NCBI GenBank assembly: GCA_021790515.1 | Contig: JAJYHV010000078.1 | Coordinates: forward strand, 1-47,519 | Direction of reading: 5' to 3' | DNA length: 47,519 nt | Source of the DNA: Pseudomonadota bacterium | GTDB lineage: Bacteria; Pseudomonadota; Gammaproteobacteria; Burkholderiales; Sulfuriferulaceae | Shown here: piece by piece, positions 8,877 to 18,320 of the stretch | How the letters are laid out: each line of letters begins with the position of its first letter | Position numbering within the stretch: the stretch's first letter is position 1 | Program-made: the position numbers and the translations under genes | The notes under the pieces: generated by a model | What the model saw: the letters and a program-made list of their open reading frames with translations, nothing else | Database searches by the model: none | Told to the model about the DNA's origin: nothing

Positions 8877-10204
8877 GTGACCAGCTCCATGTGTTGGGTG
8901 GTGAGTCGTTGAATGAAGGTCTGGAGATGCTCGCCGATGTCATCCTGTTCCAGATTGCTGGATTGAATCTGGATATTCATCTTTCCGGGATGGTTGCCGA
9001 ATCGCTCAAAAAACATGTTGTCTATTCTGTCCAGATAGCCAGTCAGTGAACTGCCGCCAGTTAATGGCAGTAAAATCAGGCAGATGCGCCATTCTTTCCG
9101 GACAAGTACCCATGATTCATCCAGTGCGCGTACACTGTTGCCAATAAAGCTGAGTTGTTCTTCGGCACTGGGTGTATTCGCGACAATGTATCCCACCAGG
9201 GAAGTTTTGATCTGAAAATCACGTTGCAGTTTTCTTAGCGTATGCATGGCATGAAAGAACTCAATCGGACAGTCCTGAATCGTTGGGATGAGATAGAGTT
9301 TCAATGCATTGGCCGCGATAATGTCAGCGTAGTAACTGGTCAGTACTGATAATGCCTGTAAGTTTTCAGCCTGAAAGGCAAAAAACGGCATTTTTTCAAT
9401 CAGCAACACGGCAACCAGCTGTTGTTTGGAAGTGACGGCCGGTACGGCGGCGAGATAGTGGCTGGGTAATTCGGACAGATGCACTTGGGTATTGATGTGG
9501 ATGAGTTCTTTTTTATCCAGACAGAGTTTGACGATAGGGTCATGAGGATTGAGTGGTGAAACGACACCAATGCTGGCAGCTGCTTGTCGGTTGAGATGCC
9601 CGTCATGGACAATATATAGTCCGGCACTGCTGATATTGCCTTGTCGCATGGCAAGCGCCATGAATTCGCTTGGGTTGGGTAAACCGTTTTCGGTTGCGTG
9701 CAGTTGCCGCAGGGTTTTCAGCCCTTCACGCAGACTGCTGGGGCGTCCGATGATGTCTTGTTCCAGTCGGTCGTGCGACAGGGTCAGTAAAAACAGGCGA
9801 CGGGTCAGAATCTCAAGACGTTGTTCTGCATATTGTTTCAGTTCGTTGACGCGACGGATGCGGGCAATCCACAACCCACTGAATTCACCGCTGATCATGA
9901 CAGATAGCATACCACCCAGAAAGTTCAGTTTTGGGAACGTGTTGTATAGCGCTGGGGTGGCGTGAAACCAGATGAACCAGCTGGCCAGAAAGAAGCTCAC
10001 TGACAGACTGCCCATGAGTATGCCATAGCGCAAGGCGATTAGCAGGGGAACAAACCATATCCAGGGAAAGGTATGGGTGTCAAGCGGATCGGCAGGTGTC
10101 AGCATGGTTGAAAACCACAGCGCTGCCAGAGACATGATAGCTGTTTCCAGCCATTGCCAGATGTCTTTGCCGCCATGCGGCAAGATATGCTGGTAGATTC
10201 TCAT
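8873..10204 (-). CDS. pelD: PelD, inner-membrane c-di-GMP receptor for Pel synthesis
   Basis: PelD binds c-di-GMP and switches on Pel synthesis. The 443-residue protein starts with four hydrophobic helices (about residues 20-112), then a short coiled stretch (118-145), a GAF domain (about 150-310) and a degenerate GGDEF domain lacking the catalytic motif (about 320-440). The inhibitory-site motif used for binding is intact as R359-A-L-D362. R393, about 34 residues later, sits where the second GGDEF-domain arginine contact lies in Pseudomonas PelD, and R159 is a candidate for the GAF-side arginine. ATGA and GTGA overlaps couple it to pelC and pelE. Post-translational control by c-di-GMP is therefore expected. 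Confidence 0.94.
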   Translation of the reverse strand: MRIYQHILPHGGKDIWQWLETAIMSLAALWFSTMLTPADPLDTHTFPWIWFVPLLIALRYGILMGSLSVSFFLASWFIWFHATPALYNTFPKLNFLGGMLSVMISGEFSGLWIARIRRVNELKQYAEQRLEILTRRLFLLTLSHDRLEQDIIGRPSSLREGLKTLRQLHATENGLPNPSEFMALAMRQGNISSAGLYIVHDGHLNRQAAASIGVVSPLNPHDPIVKLCLDKKELIHINTQVHLSELPSHYLAAVPAVTSKQQLVAVLLIEKMPFFAFQAENLQALSVLTSYYADIIAANALKLYLIPTIQDCPIEFFHAMHTLRKLQRDFQIKTSLVGYIVANTPSAEEQLSFIGNSVRALDESWVLVRKEWRICLILLPLTGGSSLTGYLDRIDNMFFERFGNHPGKMNIQIQSSNLEQDDIGEHLQTFIQRLTTQHMELVT

Positions 10205-10728
10205 TGCAGGCGCAGGTTGCTGGTCATGTGTTGCAGCAGTTGCTGGGCGACGTCACTGACGGAATCCCGTCCCCATCCCGCCTTGGCGCCGACGCTGTTC
10301 CAGACAATATTTCCTGTTTTCATATCGATGAGTTGCAGTGTCGCTCCAACCGCAGGCTCACCATCGACGCCGGTTTTGTAACGCCATTCCGTGACACTGC
10401 CCGTCATGGCGTATTGTGCGCCAGTCTGTTTTGCCCAGGTCATTGCACGGGCGGTGGTTTTGGCATTTGCCGGCTCAAACAGGGAGTCCGTGTTGGAGTC
10501 TGGTTGCCAGGTTTCTAGTCCCGCGCTGCCTTTGATGAGCAACAGGTTTTGTACGATGGTCTGCATGCGGAGTCCGGCTTGTGCGGTCTGGGTGTGGTTT
10601 TCCATGGGCAACAGGGCGATGCTGTCATGTTTGTTGAGTGTCAGGGCGGGGCTGCGATTGATGGTATTGGTGGCGCAGCCAGTGAGTAATGTCAGCAGCA
10701 TCATGCTGATGATGAAAATATATTTCAT
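10201..10728 (-). CDS. pelC: PelC, outer-membrane lipoprotein of Pel export
   Basis: The 175-residue lipoprotein has a signal sequence ending in the lipobox L15-T-G-C18. PelC forms a periplasmic ring under the PelB pore and guides the cationic polymer outward. Family features include SIALLPMENHT, the GAQYAMTGSVTEWRYKTG core and the C-terminal WGRDSVSDVAQQLLQHM. It has its own good ribosome binding site (AAGGAGAACGGC before the ATG), 17 bp after pelB. That fits the need for many more copies of PelC than PelB. Its stop overlaps the pelD ATG. Confidence 0.93.
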   Translation of the reverse strand: MKYIFIISMMLLTLLTGCATNTINRSPALTLNKHDSIALLPMENHTQTAQAGLRMQTIVQNLLLIKGSAGLETWQPDSNTDSLFEPANAKTTARAMTWAKQTGAQYAMTGSVTEWRYKTGVDGEPAVGATLQLIDMKTGNIVWNSVGAKAGWGRDSVSDVAQQLLQHMTSNLRLQ

Positions 10729-10745
10729 GCCGTTCTCCTTCAGAA

Positions 10746-13700
10746 TTAATAATGATAGACGTAAGAAATGCCGGTTTCCAGCATATTTTCTTTTTGCCCT
10801 TGGTTGGCTTCGTCATATTCGAAAAAAAACTGTAACCTGTCGGCGCCAAAAATTTTGGTGGCAAGGCCGCTTTTGGCGCGATATCCCGCGCCAATCAGTG
10901 GGTCATAATACAGGCCGAATTCCCCCATATATTCAAAATCGCGCGCGGGCAGATCACTATTGGTCTGGTCGCCAACACGTAAATAGGCAGCAATTTCATG
11001 CACGTTGTACGGCATGAAATAAGCAGCGTTGTTGATTTGTCCGGCAGGAATCAGCGAGGCGGTTTTGCCGGTCAAGATGGTATTGGCAGAAGAAAAATTC
11101 ATCCAGGTGGCGACCAGGCGTCCTTGCAGCGCTGGATGGGTGTTGCTGAAGGTGTGGTTTAGTGCCGAGCTGATGGTTTGCCCACTTCCCATGTCCTGGT
11201 TGTCGATACTGTGGTAACGGTTGAGCGCAGCATCCACGGTCCATTGATTCCAGCGATCGATCTGGAAATCGCTTTCCAGTTCGATGCGATTGCGTCTGCC
11301 AATGAGCAGCATGAATGGGTCTTCGTCGGCGCGCTGGTTGAGGGCGAGCGTGCCGGTGAGTTGCAGGTGGGGGCTGATTTGTTGTTGGTGGACAAAAATG
11401 GCAGCCAGTTGTGTGTTGAGGGATTGGTCGAGTTGCAGTGTCAGCTGATTTGACGCGTTGGGGTGATTGTCGCGCAGGATGACGCTGGCATCGGTTTCGT
11501 TGGGCGCACGGGTAATCCAGGTCTGGCTTGCGGCGTAACGGTTGTATTGGTCGAGGTGAACATCCAGTTTGAGCTCGCCGACACGAAACCCGCCTGCTGC
11601 TGCTGATGTTTCCGTTTCACGATAAAAATCCAGCGAGCGCCATACGGTACTTGCCGTGATGGTATGGTCATCAGGCAGTAACAGGGGGGCTGCCTGTGCA
11701 TACAAGGAGGCGTCACGAGGAGATTCCTGCATTAGCGAAAAAGCGAGTGTCGCTGCTTCACCAGGGTTGTTCGCTATAGCGGCGAGGTTCATGCGGTCGA
11801 GGGGCGGGACGTCGTGTTGTTGCAGAATCCGGTTGGCAGCTTCGGCATCATGGCGGGTCAGGGCGTCGGCAATTCTGGTGCCCAGCGGGGTGTCGAGCCA
11901 GTGGGCATATTGCCGAATCAGCCAGATTCTGGTTTCGTTTTGTTGCGCACGTTCATTCAGCCAGACAGTCGCCAGTTCGACGAATTGGCTGTTGTGCCGG
12001 AGCGCTGGTGTCGGATGACGTAACAGTTGCCACAAGATCCCTTGCCCCGGCAAGGGATCGTTCAGCAACAGCAATTTGAGAGATTCCATGTCTTTTTCGC
12101 CAAGCGGACTATTGAGCCAGTCAAGGCGGGTTTTGCTGGCCAATTGTTGCTGCCATACCCAGCGCCGGATACGCCAGGCGTCGGCTGGTTGGTTGCTTGC
12201 TTCCAGCACTGAAGCATAGTTGAGTAGCCAGAGGGTGTCTTGCCGGTGATCGGGTAACAAGCCGCGATAGAGCGCCAATGCTTGTTCGGGTTGATCCAGC
12301 GTCAGATAGGCGGCAGCGAAAACTTCCCACAGGTCGCGGTGATCGGGCAGCAGAGGGCGCCAGGCGCGCAGATAGCGTTCCAGTCCATTGAAATGACGTG
12401 TGTCGATCAACAGCCAGAGAAAATTTACGATCGGAGGCGTGGCACCCGGTTCGTTCTGAATCAGCCGGATATCATCCTGAACCGCCAGTTCGGGTTTGTT
12501 GTTGTGCTGGTACATAACGGCACGCAGTTCGATAAAATTGGTGTGTTGCTGATAGCTGTCCCGTTGCGCGGGAGTCAGTTGCTGGTAGAGTCGCTGCATG
12601 GCGTGCCAGCGATTGAGTGTCGCGTCAATGCCGGCTGCCATCAGGAACAGGTTGATGTCACCGGTCTGTTGCCAGAGCCGGCTGGCAGTATCTGCCGCTG
12701 CCTGTGGGTTTATGCGTTGCAGACCAAGAACCAGATGGTATCGGTCATCATTGTTGGCGCTGGGTGAGTTGCACAAGGCCTGCCATGCCGTGACAGCCAA
12801 TTTTATATTGTTCATGTGCCAGGCCAGGTATCCCAGATTTCGCCAGTAGACGGTATCCTGCGGCTTGGCTTGCGGCCGGCTGCCGTTTAGCACTGCCAAG
12901 GCGTTCTGGTTTTGCCCGGCACGTTCCATGAGCCCGGCGATACCAACGGCCAGTGTCGGATTGACGGTGTGTTGTGCCAGATAGCGCTGGTAATATTGGA
13001 TGGCATCGGTGTCCTTGCCCATGCGCTCCAGCAGTTGCGCATGCAGTAATAACAGGTCGGGATGGCGGTTTTCATCGACATGGTTATTCAGCCATGCCAC
13101 GGCGTTTTCGGGTTGCCCGATGTATTCATACAGCGCAACGATTTTACGTACGTCTGCGTCCGTGTTGTCATTCTGGTTGTTTGAAGGGGTGTGCCGGCCG
13201 GATTGGTGTTGTTTCCATTGATGTTCGAGTCCGAGGATTTGTGCTGCATAGTCGAACAATCCGCCTGCCAGACGCATCCATGCTTGCCACGCCGGTGCCG
13301 TATTTTGGTGCAGCGCTAGCCAGCGCCATTCCGACAGGGCGAGTTGCGGCTGACGGGACCATTCGGCAACCTGTGCCAGCCGTTGGTGCCAGACCGGATT
13401 GTCAGGATGTTGCGTCAGGGCATATTGCGCCGTCTCCAGTGCGTTTGGTATGTCCCGATTGCCGAGGCTCGCGGTCCAGATCAGGTCAAGGGAGTTTGCT
13501 GGTGGTCTGGTCGGGACGAAGTTGAGGGTATTGGTATTGGTTTTCAGTTGCGCGAGCAGTTGGACGGCAAATCTGTCGGCGAGCGCCGGCTGATTGTCGG
13601 CCAGCGCCAGCTTGATGCGCCAGACAAGGATATCTGGTTGTTGGCGTTGTGCGACGGGCAATTGCTTGAGCCAGGTCAGTGCAATGGGGTTTAGTCCTGC

Positions 13701-14426
13701 GCTTTCCAAAGCGGACAGCATCTGGTTGAAATATCGTGCTTTTGCCATCGGGTTCCGGCTGACAGACAGCGCGGCCTGAAACAGGCGTGCAGCAGTGTAG
13801 GGAAAGCCTTTGTGCAGGGCATCTTCGGCTGTATGCGCGAGTATCTCGGGATTGTGTTCGGTATGAATGAGGCGTATCAGCATTTGGTCTGCCAACGCGT
13901 TGTCGTCATTGTTTTCTGCCAGTGTGATGAGTTGTGACAAAGCTTTGTTGCCGGTAATGAGCGGCGCGATGCGTCGAAGAAACTGCTTCAATCGTTCGCG
14001 TTGCACGGCGCGTTGCGGGCTATTGGGCGGGGTTGCCCAGAGCATGTTTGTTAATATGTTCAGTTTCAGCAGCAGAGCGTCTTCCCACAGCGCGGAATGT
14101 TGCAGGGATGGGTTTTGCAGCAACGGTTGTAGTGTGGTGAGTGCCTGCTGGTATTTGCCGAGCGTGAGATTGTCTTGTGCCAGTATCAAGCGCAATGGCC
14201 AGTTGTCGGGCTGCGTTGCCAGCAAATTGCGCATGTATTGCACGGATAGATCGTCAACACTTTTGTTGGCGCGTATCTGGTCTAACAGGCGTTGACGAGG
14301 GTAGAGCAATACCAGAACCAGACTCACGGCCAGCACCAGCGCCAGTAGGTTCAATCCGTTGATAAGCCGGGGTCTGGAAAAAATGGCCGGTTTATTGGCA
14401 CGTGAGTTGGAGTCTGACGTGTCCAC
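10746..14426 (-). CDS. pelB: PelB, TPR scaffold and outer-membrane export porin
   Basis: The 1226-residue protein is near the length of Pseudomonas PelB. It has an N-terminal membrane helix (about 23-41), a long periplasmic superhelix of TPR-like repeats (about 45-850, for example GKYQQALTTLQPLL, PENAVAWLNNHV, PEQALALYRGLLPDH), and a C-terminal beta-barrel of alternating polar and aromatic strands (about 880-1226) ending in ISYVYHY, a typical barrel terminus. The start is GTG (14424-14426), overlapping the end of pelA by 35 bp; no other start codon lies before the membrane helix. The TPR region binds PelA and the barrel is the exit pore. Confidence 0.94.
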   Translation of the reverse strand: MDTSDSNSRANKPAIFSRPRLINGLNLLALVLAVSLVLVLLYPRQRLLDQIRANKSVDDLSVQYMRNLLATQPDNWPLRLILAQDNLTLGKYQQALTTLQPLLQNPSLQHSALWEDALLLKLNILTNMLWATPPNSPQRAVQRERLKQFLRRIAPLITGNKALSQLITLAENNDDNALADQMLIRLIHTEHNPEILAHTAEDALHKGFPYTAARLFQAALSVSRNPMAKARYFNQMLSALESAGLNPIALTWLKQLPVAQRQQPDILVWRIKLALADNQPALADRFAVQLLAQLKTNTNTLNFVPTRPPANSLDLIWTASLGNRDIPNALETAQYALTQHPDNPVWHQRLAQVAEWSRQPQLALSEWRWLALHQNTAPAWQAWMRLAGGLFDYAAQILGLEHQWKQHQSGRHTPSNNQNDNTDADVRKIVALYEYIGQPENAVAWLNNHVDENRHPDLLLLHAQLLERMGKDTDAIQYYQRYLAQHTVNPTLAVGIAGLMERAGQNQNALAVLNGSRPQAKPQDTVYWRNLGYLAWHMNNIKLAVTAWQALCNSPSANNDDRYHLVLGLQRINPQAAADTASRLWQQTGDINLFLMAAGIDATLNRWHAMQRLYQQLTPAQRDSYQQHTNFIELRAVMYQHNNKPELAVQDDIRLIQNEPGATPPIVNFLWLLIDTRHFNGLERYLRAWRPLLPDHRDLWEVFAAAYLTLDQPEQALALYRGLLPDHRQDTLWLLNYASVLEASNQPADAWRIRRWVWQQQLASKTRLDWLNSPLGEKDMESLKLLLLNDPLPGQGILWQLLRHPTPALRHNSQFVELATVWLNERAQQNETRIWLIRQYAHWLDTPLGTRIADALTRHDAEAANRILQQHDVPPLDRMNLAAIANNPGEAATLAFSLMQESPRDASLYAQAAPLLLPDDHTITASTVWRSLDFYRETETSAAAGGFRVGELKLDVHLDQYNRYAASQTWITRAPNETDASVILRDNHPNASNQLTLQLDQSLNTQLAAIFVHQQQISPHLQLTGTLALNQRADEDPFMLLIGRRNRIELESDFQIDRWNQWTVDAALNRYHSIDNQDMGSGQTISSALNHTFSNTHPALQGRLVATWMNFSSANTILTGKTASLIPAGQINNAAYFMPYNVHEIAAYLRVGDQTNSDLPARDFEYMGEFGLYYDPLIGAGYRAKSGLATKIFGADRLQFFFEYDEANQGQKENMLETGISYVYHY

Positions 14427-17157
14427 TGGTATGGGTCTGGTAATGATATTGTTGCTGGAATTGCCGGTCAGGAGCGATGGTATGCCCTTGACGGTCGCTT
14501 AATTGGCAGGATGAGGGGTGTTGCAGGGTGAAATCAAGAGCGGCGAAGCTGTCGAACGTCAGGTTGATGGTGTTCCCTTGTTTTTGCCACGAGTTTAGTG
14601 TTCCGTTGGCGTCAATCAGGCGGATACCGGCAGCCGGAGTTGGCTGAAGGTCGATATTGACGATTGGCGCATGAATCAGGCTCAGGTAACGGTCGGCATT
14701 GTCGTCGTGATAGCCCGCGATGGCGCTGCCGTTTGTCGGGTATCCCCATGATTGCGGAATACGCAGGGTGTCGATGGCGCCGTTGCCATAAAACAGCCAG
14801 TCATGGCCATCGTAAGCCATGACGGCATGGTAAAAATCTGCCACGCGGCGGATATATTCAGAGGGAAATATAGGGTGGTAGTGTTGTCGAAGTGCCCAGT
14901 CCATGACATATTTCAGGGCGACAAGCGAGGCGGGTTTGCTCGCTGAATAAGTGTGAAAATAGATATCGACCGGTTTCAGGCGGCGAGGCGAGTTGGTGAG
15001 GGTAAAGGTCTCGATCGCGCGCCGGTAGCCATAAAATGGTCCGGTCCAGTCGTTGGTGTAGATGTTTTCATTTTGGTCCGGTGCAAAAACTTGCAGATAG
15101 CCGCCACGAGTGACGCCAAGCGGGGAAACGTAGGTCAGGCTGGGCTGGCTGTTGGTGATGGAGGTATCCCCCCCATTCATGTTGAGCAAGCCCAGTTGGT
15201 AGGTGAGGGCAATGGCATCAGCGTCGGGGCGGCAGTTGCCGGTCCATAAAAAAATCCGGCAGGTTTTGTCTGCAGGGGTCAGGCGTTGGTTGATGTAGGA
15301 CACACTGCCGGCGATTTCTCGCTGGATACTAAAGTGATAATGAGGAATGTCCAGTCGCAACCCTTCACCCGAATCATCGTCACCGGTATCGAGCAGTTGC
15401 CATTTGAACGGGTGGGAGTAGGAATGGCTGGCGATTTCGACGTTCGGTAAACGGAAAATTTCACGCGCGACGTGCTCCATTTCGGATGACAGTTCTGGAT
15501 ACAGACCCCAAGGCGCTGTTTCGCCTTCAATGACGGATACGGCAGCAGGAATGGGATATTTTGTGTATATCTGATCGAGCATGACCTGTGCTGCCAAGGG
15601 TGAGCCGGGAAACTCGGCACGATCGGCAAAGCCGTCACCATCCATATGTGCCATCAGCAAACGGCGACCTGACGAGGTGGTAACGTCAGGTGCGGGCATG
15701 TCGGGCAGTCTGAGCGCATGACGAAAAAAAGCAAACGGGTTGACAAGCCAGCGTGTGCCCTGTTCGTAAGGCAGCTCATACAGGGTGAACGGCGACAGAA
15801 TATAGCCGCCCCACGGTGTGTAGGCTGCCATGTCGCTGGTTTTCGTTCCGGTACCGAGCTGTAACAGGGGGGTGCTGTCTGTCCCCGCATGAATGATATC
15901 CAGCGTGTTGGTGGGTAATGGTACCGGATGTTCAAAGCCAAAAATGGAATCTTGTCGGGTAATGCGCACATTCGTGGCTGGAATGGTATCTTCGACGGTT
16001 AGCCCGAATGCCTGCAACAGGTTGTTGTTGCGAGGGAAACCAAATCCATCGAGTACGGCAAGGTGTATGCCCTGTTGAATCTGGCCAAGCAACCAGTCGT
16101 GCAAGCGTTGCGCCTGCGCGCTGTCCGGTATGGATTCGCCCCACAGGACGATGCCTGCATATTGTCCGGTCAAGGGGGATTTTGGCAGGGGCTGATTATA
16201 GCTGTGGTATTCGGCAATGTAGCCCAGATGTTCAATGGGCATGGCAGCTGTACGCAGGATGGGGTCGAGCATGACATCCTGTTTGCCATCGTATAGCATC
16301 ATGATGCGTCTGGGTTGAATTTCCGGATCACCGACGCCGATGATGTCCATTTCCGGATCGCTGACCCAGGGAGAAAAACCTGCTGTACGGATTTTTTGTG
16401 CCAGCTGACGTGCTGTCTGGCGTTGTGCCGGTGCGGCGTAATCCATCACGATGACCGGCAGATGGTAATGGTTCTTGACGGTGTCAAGCTCGCCGGCAAG
16501 CCAGTTTCTGTCGGTTTCGTTGACGGCAACATAGCTGTGTCGCGTGTTGTCCCATCTCTGATACAACGATTCGGCAGCAACGGCAGTAATGATGTCGTGC
16601 ACTTGCGGCAATATTTCAAAACCCCGGTTCAGAATGATATGCAGCGCAGGATATTGTTGGTGAAGTTGGCGCAGGGTGTCAATGATACCTGCTTCTTGTT
16701 GCGTTCGTTGTGCGGGTGTGCTGGCCGACAACTGGTAAGAATCGATGGTGTCGATGAAGATGCCGCGAAATCCTTTATTCCACAGGGGTGTGACGATGTG
16801 TTGAATAAAGAAACGTCGCCAGGCAGGGTTGGTTTCATCCATGACATCATTACCCCATGTTTTGTTGCGGCCGATTTTTGCGCTGGCGGGAAAATCGGCC
16901 TCGGTTTGCAGATTGTTTTCTGCTTCACCCAGACTGGTGTATGCGTACAGGCGAGATTGCATATCGCCGGAAACTTGTGTGAAATCCGGTTGGTTGCCTT
17001 GCACGACGATGGCATCATAAATGCGCAATTCCGCTGGAAAAGGGGTGCCATAAAAGAAGGCGGCATTGAAGGCGTGTGATGGCAGGCTGTGCAGCCAAAG
17101 CAAGAGGCCGCACAGTAGTGCGACAATAAAAGTTGGAGATGGCGCTGGTTTCCACAT
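14392..17157 (-). CDS. pelA: PelA, periplasmic Pel deacetylase and glycoside hydrolase
   Basis: The 921-residue periplasmic enzyme trims and partly deacetylates Pel. A signal peptide covers residues 1-29 (SHA/FN). Next is a GH114-type hydrolase domain (about 32-275, candidate acid E196 in AVAAESLYQ), a reductase-like middle region (about 285-470) and a CE4-like deacetylase domain. The deacetylase metal residues D506 and D508 (HMDGDG) and H578 and H582 (SHSYSH) have the same spacing as D528/D530 and H600/H604 of Pseudomonas PelA. ATG at 17157 is chosen because it starts the signal peptide; an upstream in-frame TTG at 17202 would be encoded by repeat DNA. It is the first gene of the pel operon. 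Confidence 0.95.
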   Translation of the reverse strand: MWKPAPSPTFIVALLCGLLLWLHSLPSHAFNAAFFYGTPFPAELRIYDAIVVQGNQPDFTQVSGDMQSRLYAYTSLGEAENNLQTEADFPASAKIGRNKTWGNDVMDETNPAWRRFFIQHIVTPLWNKGFRGIFIDTIDSYQLSASTPAQRTQQEAGIIDTLRQLHQQYPALHIILNRGFEILPQVHDIITAVAAESLYQRWDNTRHSYVAVNETDRNWLAGELDTVKNHYHLPVIVMDYAAPAQRQTARQLAQKIRTAGFSPWVSDPEMDIIGVGDPEIQPRRIMMLYDGKQDVMLDPILRTAAMPIEHLGYIAEYHSYNQPLPKSPLTGQYAGIVLWGESIPDSAQAQRLHDWLLGQIQQGIHLAVLDGFGFPRNNNLLQAFGLTVEDTIPATNVRITRQDSIFGFEHPVPLPTNTLDIIHAGTDSTPLLQLGTGTKTSDMAAYTPWGGYILSPFTLYELPYEQGTRWLVNPFAFFRHALRLPDMPAPDVTTSSGRRLLMAHMDGDGFADRAEFPGSPLAAQVMLDQIYTKYPIPAAVSVIEGETAPWGLYPELSSEMEHVAREIFRLPNVEIASHSYSHPFKWQLLDTGDDDSGEGLRLDIPHYHFSIQREIAGSVSYINQRLTPADKTCRIFLWTGNCRPDADAIALTYQLGLLNMNGGDTSITNSQPSLTYVSPLGVTRGGYLQVFAPDQNENIYTNDWTGPFYGYRRAIETFTLTNSPRRLKPVDIYFHTYSASKPASLVALKYVMDWALRQHYHPIFPSEYIRRVADFYHAVMAYDGHDWLFYGNGAIDTLRIPQSWGYPTNGSAIAGYHDDNADRYLSLIHAPIVNIDLQPTPAAGIRLIDANGTLNSWQKQGNTINLTFDSFAALDFTLQHPSSCQLSDRQGHTIAPDRQFQQQYHYQTHTSGHVRLQLTCQ

Positions 17158-17200
17158 ATCAATGACAGAATGGCCAAAAATACCGGCAAAACCGGTTGCC

Positions 17201-17264
17201 AAAGAAACGCTGGTTCATTCCTCCAGTCGCGCCGCGACCATACGGGACTGAATCAGTGGTTCCC
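17201..17264 (-). repeat. Palindromic interspersed repeat, copy 3 (in pel leader)
   Basis: Read on the minus strand it starts TTAGGGAACCACTGATTCAG, passes through a GC-rich centre (TGGTCGCGGCGCGACTGG) and ends GGAATGAACCAGCGTTTCTT. It aligns with copy 1 along its whole length with substitutions only. It is inverted relative to the other four copies. It lies between the predicted pel promoter and the pelA start, so it would be transcribed into the 5' leader and could form a hairpin there. Confidence 0.7.
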
Positions 17265-17313
17265 TAACGGTTGCGGCTGTTTTTTCGCTGTTTTAGACGT
17301 TGCCGGGATCCGA

Positions 17314-17342
17314 ATTATATTTTTTATTCAGAACACTGTAAG
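17314..17342 (-). promoter_or_regulatory. pelA: Predicted sigma-70 promoter of the pel operon
   Basis: On the minus strand a perfect -10 box TATAAT (17319-17314) is preceded by CTTACA (17342-17337) with a 17-bp spacer. The -35 box matches consensus at 4 of 6 positions. A transcript would start near 17307 and carry about a 150-nt leader to the pelA ATG at 17157. The surrounding DNA is AT-rich. Confidence 0.55.
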
Positions 17343-17402
17343 GATAAACGATATCGCGCATATTGTCTTGACAGAAGATGGCTGTACTGGGTAGTCATTG
17401 TA

Positions 17403-18320
17403 TCAGGCAGACGGCGGGTTGCCTTGGCGCGCAATGGCGAGCGCGCTGGCGACCATGCTGCCAACGTCAGCCAGATTGGCAGGCAGAATCAGGGTGTTGC
17501 CTTGTCGCGCAATATTGCCAAATGCCTGAATATAGGCTTCGGCAAGCCGCAGATTAACGGCGTCACTGCTGGAGGGTTCTTGCATGGCTTGTGCAATGCG
17601 GCGCAAGGCTTCGGCAGTTGCTTGTGCGGTGATCAGAATGGCTTGCGCCTGTCCTTGCGCCCGGTTGATGGCGGCCTGTTTTTGCCCTTCGGATTCGCGG
17701 ATGGCTGCCGTCATGGCGCCTTCGGCCAGGTTGATTTCTTCTTGGCGTTTGCCTTCCGACTGGGCGATACGGGCGCGTTTTTCGCGTTCGGCAGTAATTT
17801 GCGCCTGCATCGCGTGTAAGACGGGCTCTGGCGGGGTGATGTCACGAATTTCGTAGCGCAATACTTTGACACCCCAGTTCGAGCCGGCTTCATCCAGCAC
17901 GGCAATGACAGCGTGGTTGATATCGTTGCGTTCTTCCAGTAAATGATCGAGTTCGCGTTTGCCGCACTCCGAGCGTAACGTAGTTTGTGCCAACTGGATG
18001 ATCGCCATTTGATAGTTCGCGGTGCCATAGCTGGCGAGTTTGGCGTCAGTAATCTGAAAGAAAATGATGCCGTCGATTTTGACCTGGGTGTTGTCCTTGG
18101 TGATGCATACCTGTGGGGCGACATCCATCGGTATTTCTTTCATGCCGTGCTGGTAAGCCACGCGGTCGATGAAAGGGAGGATGATGTTGAGCCCCGGCAG
18201 CATACTGGCATAATAGCGTCCCAGTCGTTCGACAACCCAGACCTGTTGCTGAGGCACGATTTTGACGCTGGTGACGACGAAAACGATGGCGATGACCAGC
18301 AGGAAAAAAATGAAAATCAT
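17403..18320 (-). CDS. SPFH/band 7 (stomatin-like) membrane protein, QmcA type
   Basis: The 305-residue protein has one N-terminal membrane helix (about 3-20) and an SPFH domain beginning VPQQQVWVVERLGRY and including PGLNIILPFIDRVAY. A long Ala/Glu/Arg-rich coiled coil follows (about 185-245, repeats such as AQSEGKRQEEINLAEGAM). Such proteins form large membrane cages associated with membrane microdomains and protein quality control. The start at ATG 18320 overlaps the stop of the upstream NfeD-like gene as ATGA. The NfeD/SPFH pairing is conserved in bacteria and supports joint function. Confidence 0.92.
   Translation of the reverse strand: MIFIFFLLVIAIVFVVTSVKIVPQQQVWVVERLGRYYASMLPGLNIILPFIDRVAYQHGMKEIPMDVAPQVCITKDNTQVKIDGIIFFQITDAKLASYGTANYQMAIIQLAQTTLRSECGKRELDHLLEERNDINHAVIAVLDEAGSNWGVKVLRYEIRDITPPEPVLHAMQAQITAEREKRARIAQSEGKRQEEINLAEGAMTAAIRESEGQKQAAINRAQGQAQAILITAQATAEALRRIAQAMQEPSSSDAVNLRLAEAYIQAFGNIARQGNTLILPANLADVGSMVASALAIARQGNPPSA

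Noticed and set aside
8510..8943. Additional open frames antisense or shifted in the pelD/pelE region
   Set aside because: They are shifted frames of real pel genes with low-complexity Ser/Arg/Pro content.
17366..17397. Plus-strand promoter starting with TTGACA near 17366
   Set aside because: No acceptable -10 box follows at 16-18 bp, and no plus-strand gene starts downstream.
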